A stretch of 33,586 bases of DNA. It comes from Clostridiales bacterium. Lineage in GTDB: Bacteria; Bacillota; Clostridia; Oscillospirales; CAG-382. Positions 6,888 through 14,412 of the stretch are shown here, piece by piece. The DNA is taken from contig JAEESG010000007.1 in assembly GCA_016286245.1 (NCBI GenBank), positions 1-33,586 on the forward strand, given 5' to 3'. How positions within the stretch are numbered: position 1 is the first letter of the stretch; each line of letters opens with the position of its first letter. The translations under genes and the position numbers were made by a program. The notes under the pieces were generated by a model, which worked only from the letters and a program-made list of their open reading frames with translations, was not told the origin of the DNA and made no database searches.

Positions 6888-8720
6888 ATGAAAATTCACG
6901 GCGATATTAAGGAAGTAAAAAAAGGCTTTGATATTCTTGCCGATAAAAGCGTAAAAGCCGATATCGAAGTAAGAAAAATGAAAAGAGGAAGCATAGAGGT
7001 TGAAGGAAAAGACGGTAAATATACGATAAAGTATAAAATTCTGCCCGAATTTTTCAGAGCCCTTTCGATAATGACCTATCAGATAAAGAGCGGTAAAAAG
7101 AACTTCAAAATAACCGAAAAAAGGAAGTTCGATACCTGCGGAATTATGGCGGATATGTCAAGAAACGCGGTGCTTAAGGTCGAATCCGTAAAAAGACTGC
7201 TTCGTTATATGGCAAAAATGGGACTCAATATGCTCATGCTCTATACCGAGGATACCTATAAAATGGAAAAATATCCGTATTTCGGATATTTCAGAGGCGC
7301 GTACGAAAAGGAAGAATTAAAGGAAATCGTATCCTACGCCGAAAAACTCGGCGTCGAAGTAATTCCCTGCATACAGACTCTCGGACACCTCGGAAGAACG
7401 CTGCGCTGGCCGTACGCATGGCGTATAAAGGATAATAACGAAGTGCTTCTTATAGATGAGGAAAAGACGTATGAATTCATCGAAGAGATGTTCAAGACGT
7501 GCAGAGAGTGCTTCAAGACAAATAAAATCCACGTCGGCATGGATGAAGCGCACGGCGTCGGACTTGGAAATTATCTTACAAAGCACGGACTTCATGATAG
7601 ATTCGAACTCCTTTCAAGACACCTCGGAAGAGTGTCGGCACTTGCCGAAAAGTACGGCTTCGAGCCTATGATGTGGAGCGATATGTTCATGAGACTCGGC
7701 TCGCAGAGCGGGGGATACTATGACCTCAACGCAAAGCTCCCGAAAAATATTTCGTCGCTCATACCCGAAAAAATGTCCATGGTTTACTGGGATTACTATA
7801 ACCTCTCCGAAGACGTGTGCGACGGCATGATAAAAATCCATAAGAAAATGGGTAAACCCATAGTCTTTGCAGGCGGCATCTGGACCTGGACCGGCTTCCA
7901 GGTAAACTATGAAAAGACTTTCGCCACAACCGAAGTCGGACTCAACGCATGCGTAAAACACGGCGTAAAGGACGTGTTCGCTACGATGTGGGGCGACGAC
8001 GGCGCGGAATGCAGCATATTCGAAGGACTTCTCGGACTCCAGCTGTACGCGGAATATAATTACAGCGACGACAGAAGCGATAAGCACCTCAAGGAAATGT
8101 TTAAAATCTGCACCGGACTTGATATGGATGCGTTCCTGCTGTTAAGTATCGATACCTTTAACGACAGCAGATGCAGAGAGAGAAACGCGACGATAAGCAA
8201 ACAGGTTTATTATCAGCTTATCATGGAAGGACTTTTCGATAAGCACCACGCGCTTCTCGACCTTAAAACGCATTATAAGAAATACCTCGATAAACTTAAA
8301 AAACTTCCGCCGCAGGGCGAATTTGAGTATCTGTTCGAAGAGGCGCGCCTTTATACGCAGGTTGTGTACGAGAAATGCAATTCCGGAAACCGCCTTGTTG
8401 AAGCATATAAGGCAAACGACAGAAAAGAACTCGCAAAACTCGCAAAGGAATTCGACCACCTCAGCGAAAGCTATAAGAAACATCACGATAAAGTGGCGGA
8501 AATATGGTATATGAATAATAAGCCGTTCGGTTTTGAAGTGATAGACGAAAGACTTTTCGCGCACGAAGGACTTTCAAAGAGAGCCGCACAGAGAATAAGA
8601 GACTACCTCGACGGTAAGGTTGAAAAACTCGAGGAACTCGAAGAACCGAGACTGTGGTTTGCAGGAATGGGCAACCCGTTCATACATAACTACTTCACGT
8701 CAATGATAATGACAATATAA
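6888..8720 (+). CDS. Glycoside hydrolase family 20 protein, probable intracellular beta-N-acetylhexosaminidase
   Basis: The 610-residue protein has a short N-terminal region (1 to about 80), then a GH20-type TIM barrel starting FDTCGIMADMSRNAVLKVES. It continues with LRYMAKMGLNMLMLYTEDTY and PCIQTLGHLGRTLRWP. The motif IHVGMDEAH places the GH20 catalytic Asp-Glu pair at D219-E220. Family members remove terminal GlcNAc or GalNAc using the substrate's acetamido group as nucleophile. Further aromatic motifs (MVYWDYYN, GGIWTWTGFQ, MWGDDGAE) fit the substrate pocket. There is no signal peptide or membrane anchor, so it probably acts in the cytoplasm on imported amino-sugar oligosaccharides. It has its own promoter and terminator and no sugar-transport neighbour. 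The exact substrate is unknown. Confidence 0.9.
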   Translation: MKIHGDIKEVKKGFDILADKSVKADIEVRKMKRGSIEVEGKDGKYTIKYKILPEFFRALSIMTYQIKSGKKNFKITEKRKFDTCGIMADMSRNAVLKVESVKRLLRYMAKMGLNMLMLYTEDTYKMEKYPYFGYFRGAYEKEELKEIVSYAEKLGVEVIPCIQTLGHLGRTLRWPYAWRIKDNNEVLLIDEEKTYEFIEEMFKTCRECFKTNKIHVGMDEAHGVGLGNYLTKHGLHDRFELLSRHLGRVSALAEKYGFEPMMWSDMFMRLGSQSGGYYDLNAKLPKNISSLIPEKMSMVYWDYYNLSEDVCDGMIKIHKKMGKPIVFAGGIWTWTGFQVNYEKTFATTEVGLNACVKHGVKDVFATMWGDDGAECSIFEGLLGLQLYAEYNYSDDRSDKHLKEMFKICTGLDMDAFLLLSIDTFNDSRCRERNATISKQVYYQLIMEGLFDKHHALLDLKTHYKKYLDKLKKLPPQGEFEYLFEEARLYTQVVYEKCNSGNRLVEAYKANDRKELAKLAKEFDHLSESYKKHHDKVAEIWYMNNKPFGFEVIDERLFAHEGLSKRAAQRIRDYLDGKVEKLEELEEPRLWFAGMGNPFIHNYFTSMIMTI

Positions 8721-8731
8721 AACTGAATTAA

Positions 8732-8766
8732 AAAAATCCCGCACGAAAACCGTGCGGGATTTTTTA
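8732..8766 (+). terminator. Intrinsic terminator of the GH20 gene
   Basis: ATCCCGCACG and CGTGCGGGAT form a 10-bp stem closed by AAAAC, preceded by an A-run and followed by six T. It lies 11 bases after the GH20 stop. Confidence 0.93.
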
Positions 8767-8770
8767 ATTG

Positions 8771-8862
8771 TGTTTCATGTACTTTTTCGTGAAAAAGTAC
8801 GCAAAAAGGCTTTTGTCCCTTTCTCTCAGGGGAGAGAAAGAAACCCAAAGAGAGCTGAAACA
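8771..8862. repeat. Palindrome-rich intergenic element with terminal inverted repeats (repeat copy C)
   Basis: The 92-bp segment is bounded by TGTTTCA and TGAAACA. Inside are two perfect inverted repeats: GTACTTTTTC/GAAAAAGTAC (8779-8800) and CTTTCTCTC/GAGAGAAAG (8819-8840). Its right half (8819-8859), read on the minus strand, is the same sequence as the two repeats at 10132-10175 and 10261-10302, with core TTCAGCTCTCTTTGG. No coding potential is apparent; the 64-aa ORF called over it is translated repeat. It resembles small non-autonomous or REP-like elements, but no family can be named. Confidence 0.75.
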
Positions 8863-8959
8863 TTAAAAAGGTATATATCCGCACTTTTGCAGTAAAATTT
8901 CACCTAAAACGCAAACAAAAAATTGAAAGTTCTTTGCCGAGCTTTCTTTCAAGAAAGCG

Positions 8960-8999
8960 AAAAAATTAATAAACCCCCGATGCCAAAGGCATCGGGGGT
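8960..8999 (-). terminator. Terminator of the DUF6106-like gene
   Basis: ACCCCCGATGCC/GGCATCGGGGGT is a perfect 12-bp stem with a 3-base loop (8973-8999). Read leftward it is followed by TTTATTAATTTTTTC, and it lies just past the stop codon of the minus-strand gene at 9014. Confidence 0.88.
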
Positions 9000-9013
9000 A
9001 ACTTTATTCATTT

Positions 9014-9535
9014 TCATTCAGCCGTCTTGAAAACTCTCGAACAGTAGTATTTGAGACACTGTACGGTTTTCGGCGGAGCCGAAATCACAAGCGATTTTTT
9101 AACTCCGTTGGAGGAGTAAACAATCGTGTATGCGAACTTGTCGTTTTTTTTGCACGTGAAGAAAAGCGGGGCGGGGGCGGAAGCGTCGATTCCCTCCGAA
9201 ACGCTTTCAATGTCGGCGGTTTTGAAGGTGAGATAAACTTTTCTCGTCCTTTCGGCAAGTATTCTCGAAAGCTCGAATTCTCCCGTTGCGATTATGTATT
9301 CGTATTCAACTTTTGTGTATCGCAGCACGAAATAGGTTACGAAAAGAATCGCAACCAAAAGGAAAAAGCTTACTGCGGGCATGGTGTTTAGCGTTGCGCG
9401 CATCGAAAAAATGATTATTAAAAGAGAAACAAGACAAATGGCGATTCTTGCAAGAATAACGCCGGGCGTTGTGTCAACGGAAGTAAGAAATTCGGCGTAT
9501 CCCGCGTTTAAGTTGTCGGGTTCGTATTTTTTCAT
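9014..9535 (-). CDS. Small membrane protein with two TM helices and a soluble tail, DUF6106-like
   Basis: The 173-residue protein has two adjacent transmembrane helices (VILARIAICLVSLLIIIFSM and VSFFLLVAILFVTYFVL, residues ~26-70). A C-terminal soluble domain of about 100 residues follows, starting KVEYEYIIATGEFELSRI. This tail looks like a small beta-sheet (PH-like) domain with a short Lys-rich loop. The architecture and the E-x-E-Y-I-I-A-x-GE-x-E motif recall the Clostridia family DUF6106, for which no function is known; I hold that assignment loosely. It has its own consensus promoter (9564-9592) and terminator, so it is a single-gene unit. Confidence 0.75.
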   Translation of the reverse strand: MKKYEPDNLNAGYAEFLTSVDTTPGVILARIAICLVSLLIIIFSMRATLNTMPAVSFFLLVAILFVTYFVLRYTKVEYEYIIATGEFELSRILAERTRKVYLTFKTADIESVSEGIDASAPAPLFFTCKKNDKFAYTIVYSSNGVKKSLVISAPPKTVQCLKYYCSRVFKTAE

Positions 9536-9563
9536 AATATCAATTCTTTCTGTGTTTTTTTAT

Positions 9564-9592
9564 ATTATATAATATTTTTTTAATTATTTCAA
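9564..9592 (-). promoter_or_regulatory. Sigma-A promoter of the DUF6106-like gene
   Basis: On the minus strand TTGAAA (9592-9587) and TATAAT (9569-9564) are 17 bases apart. They lie about 30 bases upstream of ATG 9535. Confidence 0.78.
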
Positions 9593-9600
9593 TAAAAAAA

Positions 9601-9633
9601 GAAAAAATACCGCAGAAATAATCTGCGGTATTT
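9601..9633 (-). terminator. Terminator of the 105-residue acidic membrane-protein gene
   Basis: ATACCGCAGA/TCTGCGGTAT is a 10-bp stem with a short A/T loop. Read leftward it ends in a run of T (GTATTTTTTC). It lies just downstream of the stop at 9643 and immediately upstream of the next minus-strand promoter. Confidence 0.88.
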
Positions 9634-9642
9634 ACGGCGCAA

Positions 9643-9960
9643 TCAGTCTTCTTTTGAAATTTCTATTTCTATTTCTTCGTCGGGCTTTTCTTCGAAAAGA
9701 TCTTCAAATACGTCGTCCTCGGATTCTTTTACGAATTTCTTTGCTTTTTCGATTTTGTCCGTAATTTCCTTTGCCTTCTCGTCCAGCTTTTCTTCTCCCT
9801 CAATTGAAACGTTTATATCGGAGTTGTCGGTATCTTCAATACTGTCGTCAATGCCTTCTATCGAAAGGGAGATTTTGAGTTTTTTCAGAAAAACGGCGAT
9901 TGCGGTGAAAACTGCCGCAAGGGAGACGAACGCGCCGATCCAGTAAACTAATTTTTTCAT
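9643..9960 (-). CDS. Small single-pass membrane protein with acidic tail, unknown function
   Basis: The protein is 105 residues. An N-terminal transmembrane helix (LVYWIGAFVSLAAVFTAIAVFL) follows a KK pair, so the tail is probably cytoplasmic. The rest is highly charged and dominated by Glu and Asp, with a central Lys/Glu segment likely to form a helix (EKLDEKAKEITDKIEKAKKFV) and a very acidic C-terminus. I do not recognise a family. The ATG has a strong AAGGAGGG site 7 bases upstream, and a dedicated terminator follows, so expression as a real protein is likely despite the low-complexity composition. Confidence 0.72.
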   Translation of the reverse strand: MKKLVYWIGAFVSLAAVFTAIAVFLKKLKISLSIEGIDDSIEDTDNSDINVSIEGEEKLDEKAKEITDKIEKAKKFVKESEDDVFEDLFEEKPDEEIEIEISKED

Positions 9961-10002
9961 AAAAAACCCTCCTTAAAAAATATCTTTACTGCTTCTATAA
10001 TA

Positions 10003-10011
10003 AGTATACCA
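10003..10011 (-). promoter_or_regulatory. Possible extended -10 promoter for the 105-residue gene
   Basis: On the minus strand TGGTATACT fits the extended -10 form TGnTATAAT. It would start transcription about 35 bases before ATG 9960. No clear -35 is present at the right distance; a competing weaker option is TTGAAA-17-TATAGA slightly further down. Confidence 0.4.
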
Positions 10012-10131
10012 TTTTTTTTCAAATAATGTTGAAAAAAATATTAATTTTTTTGGTTAATTATTAACAAATGCGTGTTATAATATATAAAATATTATTATAA
10101 TTGGAATTATTATGCAAACCTCGCGGAATAA

Positions 10132-10175
10132 TTCAGCTCTCTTTGGTTACTATCTCTCCCCCCCGAGAGAAAGTA
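10132..10175 (+). repeat. Intergenic repeat copy A
   Basis: It begins TTCAGCTCTCTTTGGTTACT and ends in CCGAGAGAAAGTA. It is nearly identical to copy B at 10261-10302 (86 bases downstream, same orientation) and related to copy C at 8819-8859 on the other strand. CTCTC/GAGAG makes an internal hairpin. Confidence 0.8.
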
Positions 10176-10260
10176 CCGGCAAACGTTCCCCTTGCGCTGT
10201 AAAAATCAAATGAGCTGTTTGTTCTTACTGAATATCACCAACAAAACAAACTATAAAGGT

Positions 10261-10302
10261 TTCAGCTCTCTTTGGTTACTATCTCTCCCCTGAGAGAAAG
10301 TA
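10261..10302 (+). repeat. Intergenic repeat copy B
   Basis: TTCAGCTCTCTTTGGTTACT continues as in copy A, differing only in the C-run (CCCCTGAGAG against CCCCCCCGAGAG). It ends about 50 bases before the asnB start codon, so it would lie in the asnB mRNA leader if transcription starts upstream. Confidence 0.8.
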
Positions 10303-10351
10303 ACAGGAAAAAATAAAACATAAATTCCAAAAGAAAGGAATAAAAAAATAG

Positions 10352-12241
10352 ATGTGTGGATTTGCGGGAATATTTAAGGCGTATCCTCTGACGGAGCAGG
10401 ATAAGGCAGACCTCGAAAAAATGTCCGAATGCATAAGGCACAGAGGACCCGACGACGCGCAGTCGGTTGTGGATACCGACGCGGCGCTTGCGTTCAGAAG
10501 ATTAAGTATCATTGATCTTGAAAAGGGAACGCAGCCGTTTACCGATAAAAGCGGACGGTTTACGGGAATTTTCAACGGCGAAATTTATAACTATCTTGAA
10601 ATAAGGGACAACCTTATGAAAGAGGGGTACGTTTTCGAAACCCGCTCGGAAATAGAAACCATCGTTACATTGTATGAAAAAGTCGGGGAAGAGTTCATAA
10701 AAGAGCTTCGCGGAATGTTTTCGATAGTCATTTACGACAGAGTCGAAAAGACGCTTTTCGCGGGCCGCGACCCGTTCGGAATAAAGCCGTTCTATTATAG
10801 GGAGAATAATGACGGAATAGTATTTTCGTCGGAATTCAAGGCGTTTTTGTTCGACAGCAATATGCCTTCCTATTCGGTAAACGACGAGTATCTGCAGAGC
10901 TATTTTACGTTCCAGTACGTAACGGAGCCGGATACCGTAACGAACGATATAAAAATACTGCCCGCGGGACATTACGCATTTATAAAACAGGGCGAAAAGG
11001 TAATCCCGAAACCGTATATAGATATTTCCTTCAAGCCGGAAAGAAAAATCTCGTTCGACGAAAAGGAAAAAAGGCTCAGAAAAGCCGTTGAAAACAGTAT
11101 TGCGGCGCACATGCTCAGCGACGTTCCGGTAGGCTCGTTTTTGTCGAGCGGAATAGATTCCGCCGTAATTACCGCCGTTGCGTCAAAGATATGCCCCGGT
11201 ATAAAGGCGTTCACCGTTGCATTCGGCGTAAAGGATTATTCCGAAATAGATAACGCGTCCGAAATCGCAAAGCATATAGACGTAGAGCATATAAAGCTTG
11301 AAGCGGGACTCGACGAATTCTTCGGCGCGTATGATAAGGTGATGTATCACCTCGATTCGCCCATGGCGGACCCGTCTGTCGTTGCGATATATCTGATTTG
11401 CGAAGAAGCCGCAAGACACGTAAAGGTCGTGCTTTCGGGAGAGGGCTCCGACGAATTTTTCGCGGGATATAAGGTTTACCGCACGGCTCTTTCGGCGGAT
11501 AAAATATTCAATCTTCCGTCGCCGCTCAAAGCGCCGCTGAAAATGCTTGCAAAGACGCTTCCCGACAGCGTGAAGGGCAAACACCTGCTTGCAAGGGGAA
11601 CAACGCCGGTTGAAGAAAGATTTGTAGGAAATTCGTTTATTTTTGACGAAAAAGAAAAGGCAAAATTTTATAAAAAGGCAAACCCGGACTTTAAATTTAC
11701 CGACAGAACAAAAGATATCTACAAAAACGTCGAGGGAATGTCAACCCTTACCAAAATGCAGTACTGCGATATGAATACGTGGCTGAAAAGCGATATTCTC
11801 GTAAAGGGCGACAGACTTTCCATGGCGCATTCGCTCGAGGCGAGAGTTCCGTACCTCGATAAAGAGGTGTTCGAGGCGGCGCGCATACTTTGCGATGACG
11901 ATAAACTGAGAAACGGAACGACAAAATATATTTTGAGACACGCATTCCGCGACATCGTAAACGAGGAGACGGTAATGCGCCCGAAACTCGGTTACCCCGT
12001 TCCGATAAGGGTATGGCTCAAGGACGAACTGTACGACTGGGCGGAAGGTATAATAAAATCCCCGTACGCCGACGAATATATAGATAAGGAGCAGGCTCTG
12101 AAGCTCCTTGAGGCGCACAGAAAAGGCGAGGGAGACTATTATAAGCAGATATGGACGATACTCACGTTCATAAGCTGGTACAGAATATATATCGGCGAAG
12201 CGGATAACACAAGAAAGATGATACTTGACGGAAGACTTTAA
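10352..12241 (+). CDS. asnB: Asparagine synthase (glutamine-hydrolysing)
   Basis: AsnB makes asparagine from aspartate, ATP and glutamine. The start MCGFAGIF leaves Cys2 as the N-terminal nucleophile of the class II glutaminase domain after Met removal. RHRGPDD, SFNGEIYN-like (GIFNGEIYNYLEIRDNL) and GRDPFGIKPFYY complete this domain (to about residue 200). The synthetase domain has the pyrophosphate-loop motif SSGIDSA at 265-271, and later LSGEGSDEFFAGY and VPYLDKEVFEAA. At 629 residues it has normal length. It heads the long plus-strand gene run; the next gene starts 29 bases downstream. A GAAAGGA site precedes the ATG, slightly far away (about 12 bases). Confidence 0.96.
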   Translation: MCGFAGIFKAYPLTEQDKADLEKMSECIRHRGPDDAQSVVDTDAALAFRRLSIIDLEKGTQPFTDKSGRFTGIFNGEIYNYLEIRDNLMKEGYVFETRSEIETIVTLYEKVGEEFIKELRGMFSIVIYDRVEKTLFAGRDPFGIKPFYYRENNDGIVFSSEFKAFLFDSNMPSYSVNDEYLQSYFTFQYVTEPDTVTNDIKILPAGHYAFIKQGEKVIPKPYIDISFKPERKISFDEKEKRLRKAVENSIAAHMLSDVPVGSFLSSGIDSAVITAVASKICPGIKAFTVAFGVKDYSEIDNASEIAKHIDVEHIKLEAGLDEFFGAYDKVMYHLDSPMADPSVVAIYLICEEAARHVKVVLSGEGSDEFFAGYKVYRTALSADKIFNLPSPLKAPLKMLAKTLPDSVKGKHLLARGTTPVEERFVGNSFIFDEKEKAKFYKKANPDFKFTDRTKDIYKNVEGMSTLTKMQYCDMNTWLKSDILVKGDRLSMAHSLEARVPYLDKEVFEAARILCDDDKLRNGTTKYILRHAFRDIVNEETVMRPKLGYPVPIRVWLKDELYDWAEGIIKSPYADEYIDKEQALKLLEAHRKGEGDYYKQIWTILTFISWYRIYIGEADNTRKMILDGRL

Positions 12242-12270
12242 TCAAAAAACCGTGAGAAAGGGAGAGTGCG

Positions 12271-13404
12271 ATGCAGAATAAAGCGTGTGCGATAATATGC
12301 GAATATAACCCTTTTCATAACGGTCATAAGTACCAGATAGAGTATATAAAAGAGAATTACGGCCTGCCGTGCGTGTGCATAATGAGCGGAAATTTCGTTC
12401 AGAGGGGAGAAATTGCCTTTGCCGATAAGTACGCAAGGGCGAAAAAGGCGGTCGAGAACGGAGCGCAGATAGTGCTTGAACTGCCGTTCCCGTATTGCTG
12501 TATGACGGCGGAAAAGTTCGCGATGTCGGGCGTGGAAATAGCCGAAAAGTGCGGAATGTGTTCTCATATCGCGTTCGGCTCGGAATGCGCGGATATCGAG
12601 AAAATAAAAGCCGTGGCAGTTCTGCTTCTTGATGCGGATTTCAAAAAAGAACTCGAAAGGTCGAGGAAGGAAAATCCCGAAAAGAGCTTCGCATCGCTCA
12701 GGTGCGATGCGGTTCGTGAAAAACTCGGGGAGGAATATGCAAAAATACTCGAAAACCCGAATGATATTCTGGCGGTGGAATACGTAAAGGCGATAGTTAA
12801 AAAGAAAAGTGCGCTTGTGCCGATTGCGGTAAAGAGAACGGTGCGCTTTGATGAAGAACGGGGCGAATTTGCACCGTCTTCTTTTATAAGACTGAAATTT
12901 TACGAAAAAGACGAAAAAAACGGGAAATATCTGCCGTATAATATTTCCGAAATTAAAAAAGATATATTCGGCAAAGAAAAAATAAACGAATTTACAAAAA
13001 ACGTGCATATCTCACTTTTGCGCGAAACGCCCGAAAGATTAAAAAACATAAGCGAACTCGGCGGAGGCCTCGAATATGCGCTCATTTGCGCCGTAAAGAA
13101 CAGCGAAAACATCGGAGAAGCTTTGGAAAAGCTCAGGTGCAAGACGCTTACAAACGCAAAAATAAGACGGATGTTTTTGTTTTCGTTTTTCGGGGTAACG
13201 AAGGAAATGGAAAAGGAAATGCCGGAGTATACAAGCGTTCTTGCAATGTCAGAAAGCAAGTGCGCCGCAGACCTTATGCGAAAAGCGAGAAAAGAAAAGA
13301 GAATCATTATCGCGCAGAAAGCGGGCGCGGTAAGAAAGAATAAAAAGGCGTATGAACAGTATAAATTCTGCGAAAACGCGGAAAAAATTCTGAAATTATG
13401 TTAA
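12271..13404 (+). CDS. tmcAL: tRNA(Met) cytidine acetate ligase (YlbM family)
   Basis: TmcAL activates acetate with ATP and transfers it to the wobble cytidine of elongator tRNA-Met, forming ac4C34. The 377-residue protein starts with a nucleotidyltransferase fold: IICEYNPFHNGHKYQIEYIK, whose HNGH at residues 16-19 is the HxGH ATP-binding motif. SGNFVQRGEIAFADKYARAKKAV and ELPFPYCCMTAEKFA are characteristic of the family. The later ALVPIAVKR and FAPSSFIR-like blocks also fit. The C-terminal region is helical and less conserved. A GGGAG site lies upstream of ATG 12271. It follows asnB closely and precedes an unknown small gene by 21 bases. Confidence 0.92.
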   Translation: MQNKACAIICEYNPFHNGHKYQIEYIKENYGLPCVCIMSGNFVQRGEIAFADKYARAKKAVENGAQIVLELPFPYCCMTAEKFAMSGVEIAEKCGMCSHIAFGSECADIEKIKAVAVLLLDADFKKELERSRKENPEKSFASLRCDAVREKLGEEYAKILENPNDILAVEYVKAIVKKKSALVPIAVKRTVRFDEERGEFAPSSFIRLKFYEKDEKNGKYLPYNISEIKKDIFGKEKINEFTKNVHISLLRETPERLKNISELGGGLEYALICAVKNSENIGEALEKLRCKTLTNAKIRRMFLFSFFGVTKEMEKEMPEYTSVLAMSESKCAADLMRKARKEKRIIIAQKAGAVRKNKKAYEQYKFCENAEKILKLC

Positions 13405-13425
13405 AAAAGTGCGGCGGAGGTTTTT

Positions 13426-13836
13426 ATGCAGTATTATAACAAACTTGTAAAGAAATCTTTCGGCAGGGCAAAAGACGACGACCGCGCGGTGAGCCTTAAT
13501 CAGCTTGTAAACCTGTGCTGTGAGAAAATATCGGCAAAATACAAAAAAGACGTGATTTTCAAGGATTTCGGACTTCCGCTTTTCGTCAAGGGCGATATCG
13601 AAGAAGTGATAAACAAAATAATTTTTGAAATTGAAAAGCACATGGATAAAGAAGAACTGCACGTCTGCCTCGAAAGAGCAAAAAGGCGCGAATACGCGAA
13701 TATGTCCGTGCTCGACGAAAACGGAAACTGCCTGTCGGAAACACAGTTTGAACTGTATCTCGGCGTTCCTTCGACGGTAATAAGCGACAAGGATAAGGAC
13801 GAAATCGACAGAAAAATCGAAAAAGCTCTTGTTTGA
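13426..13836 (+). CDS. Conserved-looking hypothetical protein, 136 residues
   Basis: I do not recognise this protein. It is soluble and charged, with no signal or transmembrane segment. It starts MQYYNKLVKKSFGRAKDDDR, has a predicted helical middle (GDIEEVINKIIFEIEKHMDKEEL) and ends in a Lys/Asp/Glu-rich tail. The ATG has a good GGAGG site (6-base spacing) and is 21 bases after tmcAL, so co-translation with that operon is likely. Its TGA stop (13834-13836) is embedded in the -35 element TTGACA of the ruvC promoter. Confidence 0.75.
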   Translation: MQYYNKLVKKSFGRAKDDDRAVSLNQLVNLCCEKISAKYKKDVIFKDFGLPLFVKGDIEEVINKIIFEIEKHMDKEELHVCLERAKRREYANMSVLDENGNCLSETQFELYLGVPSTVISDKDKDEIDRKIEKALV

Positions 13837-13861
13837 CAAAAAAGCGTATTAATAGTATAAT
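13833..13861 (+). promoter_or_regulatory. Consensus sigma-A promoter of the ruvC-darA-holB-ricT run
   Basis: TTGACA (13833-13838) and TATAAT (13856-13861) are exactly 17 bases apart. The -35 overlaps the stop codon of the upstream gene. Transcription is predicted near 13868, about 30 bases before the ruvC start. Confidence 0.92.
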
Positions 13862-13899
13862 ATATATAATATATTTATATAAGGGAAAGGATGGTTCCG

Positions 13900-14400
13900 A
13901 TGCGGATAATGGGAATAGACCCCGGGCTTGCGACTGTCGGCTACGGAATCGTCGACTATTATAAAAACGAATTCAAAACGTACGATTACGGTGCGGTGCT
14001 AACGAAAGCGGGCAAAAAGACGGAATTAAGACTTGAGGAAATATACGAAAATATAGAGGAACTCATAAAAATCTCGCATCCCGACGCGGTATCGATAGAA
14101 AAGCTGTATTTCAACACCAACGAAAAGACGGCGGTAAACGTGTGCCAGGCAAGGGGCGTTATACTTCTTGCCGCGACAAGAAACAAAGTCCCCGTTTTCG
14201 AGTATACGCCCTTACAGATAAAGCAGGCGGTAACAGGATACGGAAGAGCCGAAAAAAAGCAGATAATCTATATGGTAACAAAGATTTTGAATTTGAAAAA
14301 GGAGCCCACCCCCGACGACGCGGCGGACGCGCTCGCAATGGCAATATGCCATGCGTATTGCTCGGATTCGATGTTGTTTGATTTGAAAGAGCGTTTTTAA
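13900..14400 (+). CDS. ruvC: Crossover junction endodeoxyribonuclease RuvC
   Basis: RuvC resolves Holliday junctions by paired nicks. The 166-residue protein starts MRIMGIDPGLATVGYG. The four acidic active-site residues are visible: D7 in GIDPG, E67 in VSIEKLYF, and D140 and D143 in TPDDAADALA. The ORF track opens at ATG 13891, but GGGAAAGG would abut it. ATG 13900 gives a proper 8-base spacing and the normal N-terminus. Unusually, ruvA and ruvB do not follow; darA comes next, 12 bases away, so the RuvAB motor must be encoded elsewhere. Confidence 0.95.
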   Translation: MRIMGIDPGLATVGYGIVDYYKNEFKTYDYGAVLTKAGKKTELRLEEIYENIEELIKISHPDAVSIEKLYFNTNEKTAVNVCQARGVILLAATRNKVPVFEYTPLQIKQAVTGYGRAEKKQIIYMVTKILNLKKEPTPDDAADALAMAICHAYCSDSMLFDLKERF

Positions 14401-14412
14401 GGAGGTAGAATA

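Larger units (their letters stand above)
8767..9013. other. Gene-free stretch between GH20 and the DUF6106-like gene
   Basis: This stretch holds the 92-bp palindromic element (8771-8862), a separate hairpin GCTTTCTT/AAGAAAGC (8941-8958), and the minus-strand terminator at 8960-8999. I see no ribosome binding site with an ORF and no RNA-gene signature. Confidence 0.7.
9961..10351. other. 391-base gene-free region between the small membrane gene and asnB
   Basis: It contains the leftward promoter region, the 13-bp dyad GTTAATTATTAAC (10053-10065), a TATAAT hexamer at 10076-10081 that could serve asnB but lacks a good -35, and two direct copies of a ~42-bp repeat (10132-10175 and 10261-10302). 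I see no T-box, riboswitch or ORF with a ribosome binding site. Confidence 0.6.

Noticed and set aside
8690-8884. 64-residue minus-strand ORF
   Set aside because: It is translated repeat and terminator sequence with no ribosome binding site; composition follows the palindromes.
10053-10081. asnB promoter using the dyad GTTAATTATTAAC and TATAAT
   Set aside because: TATAAT at 10076 is good but no -35 hexamer is present at 16-18 bases; the dyad could be an operator but there is no second evidence.
10081-10351. Asn T-box riboswitch upstream of asnB
   Set aside because: AACCTCGCGG vaguely recalls a T-box fragment, but no consensus T-box, specifier stem or terminator was found.
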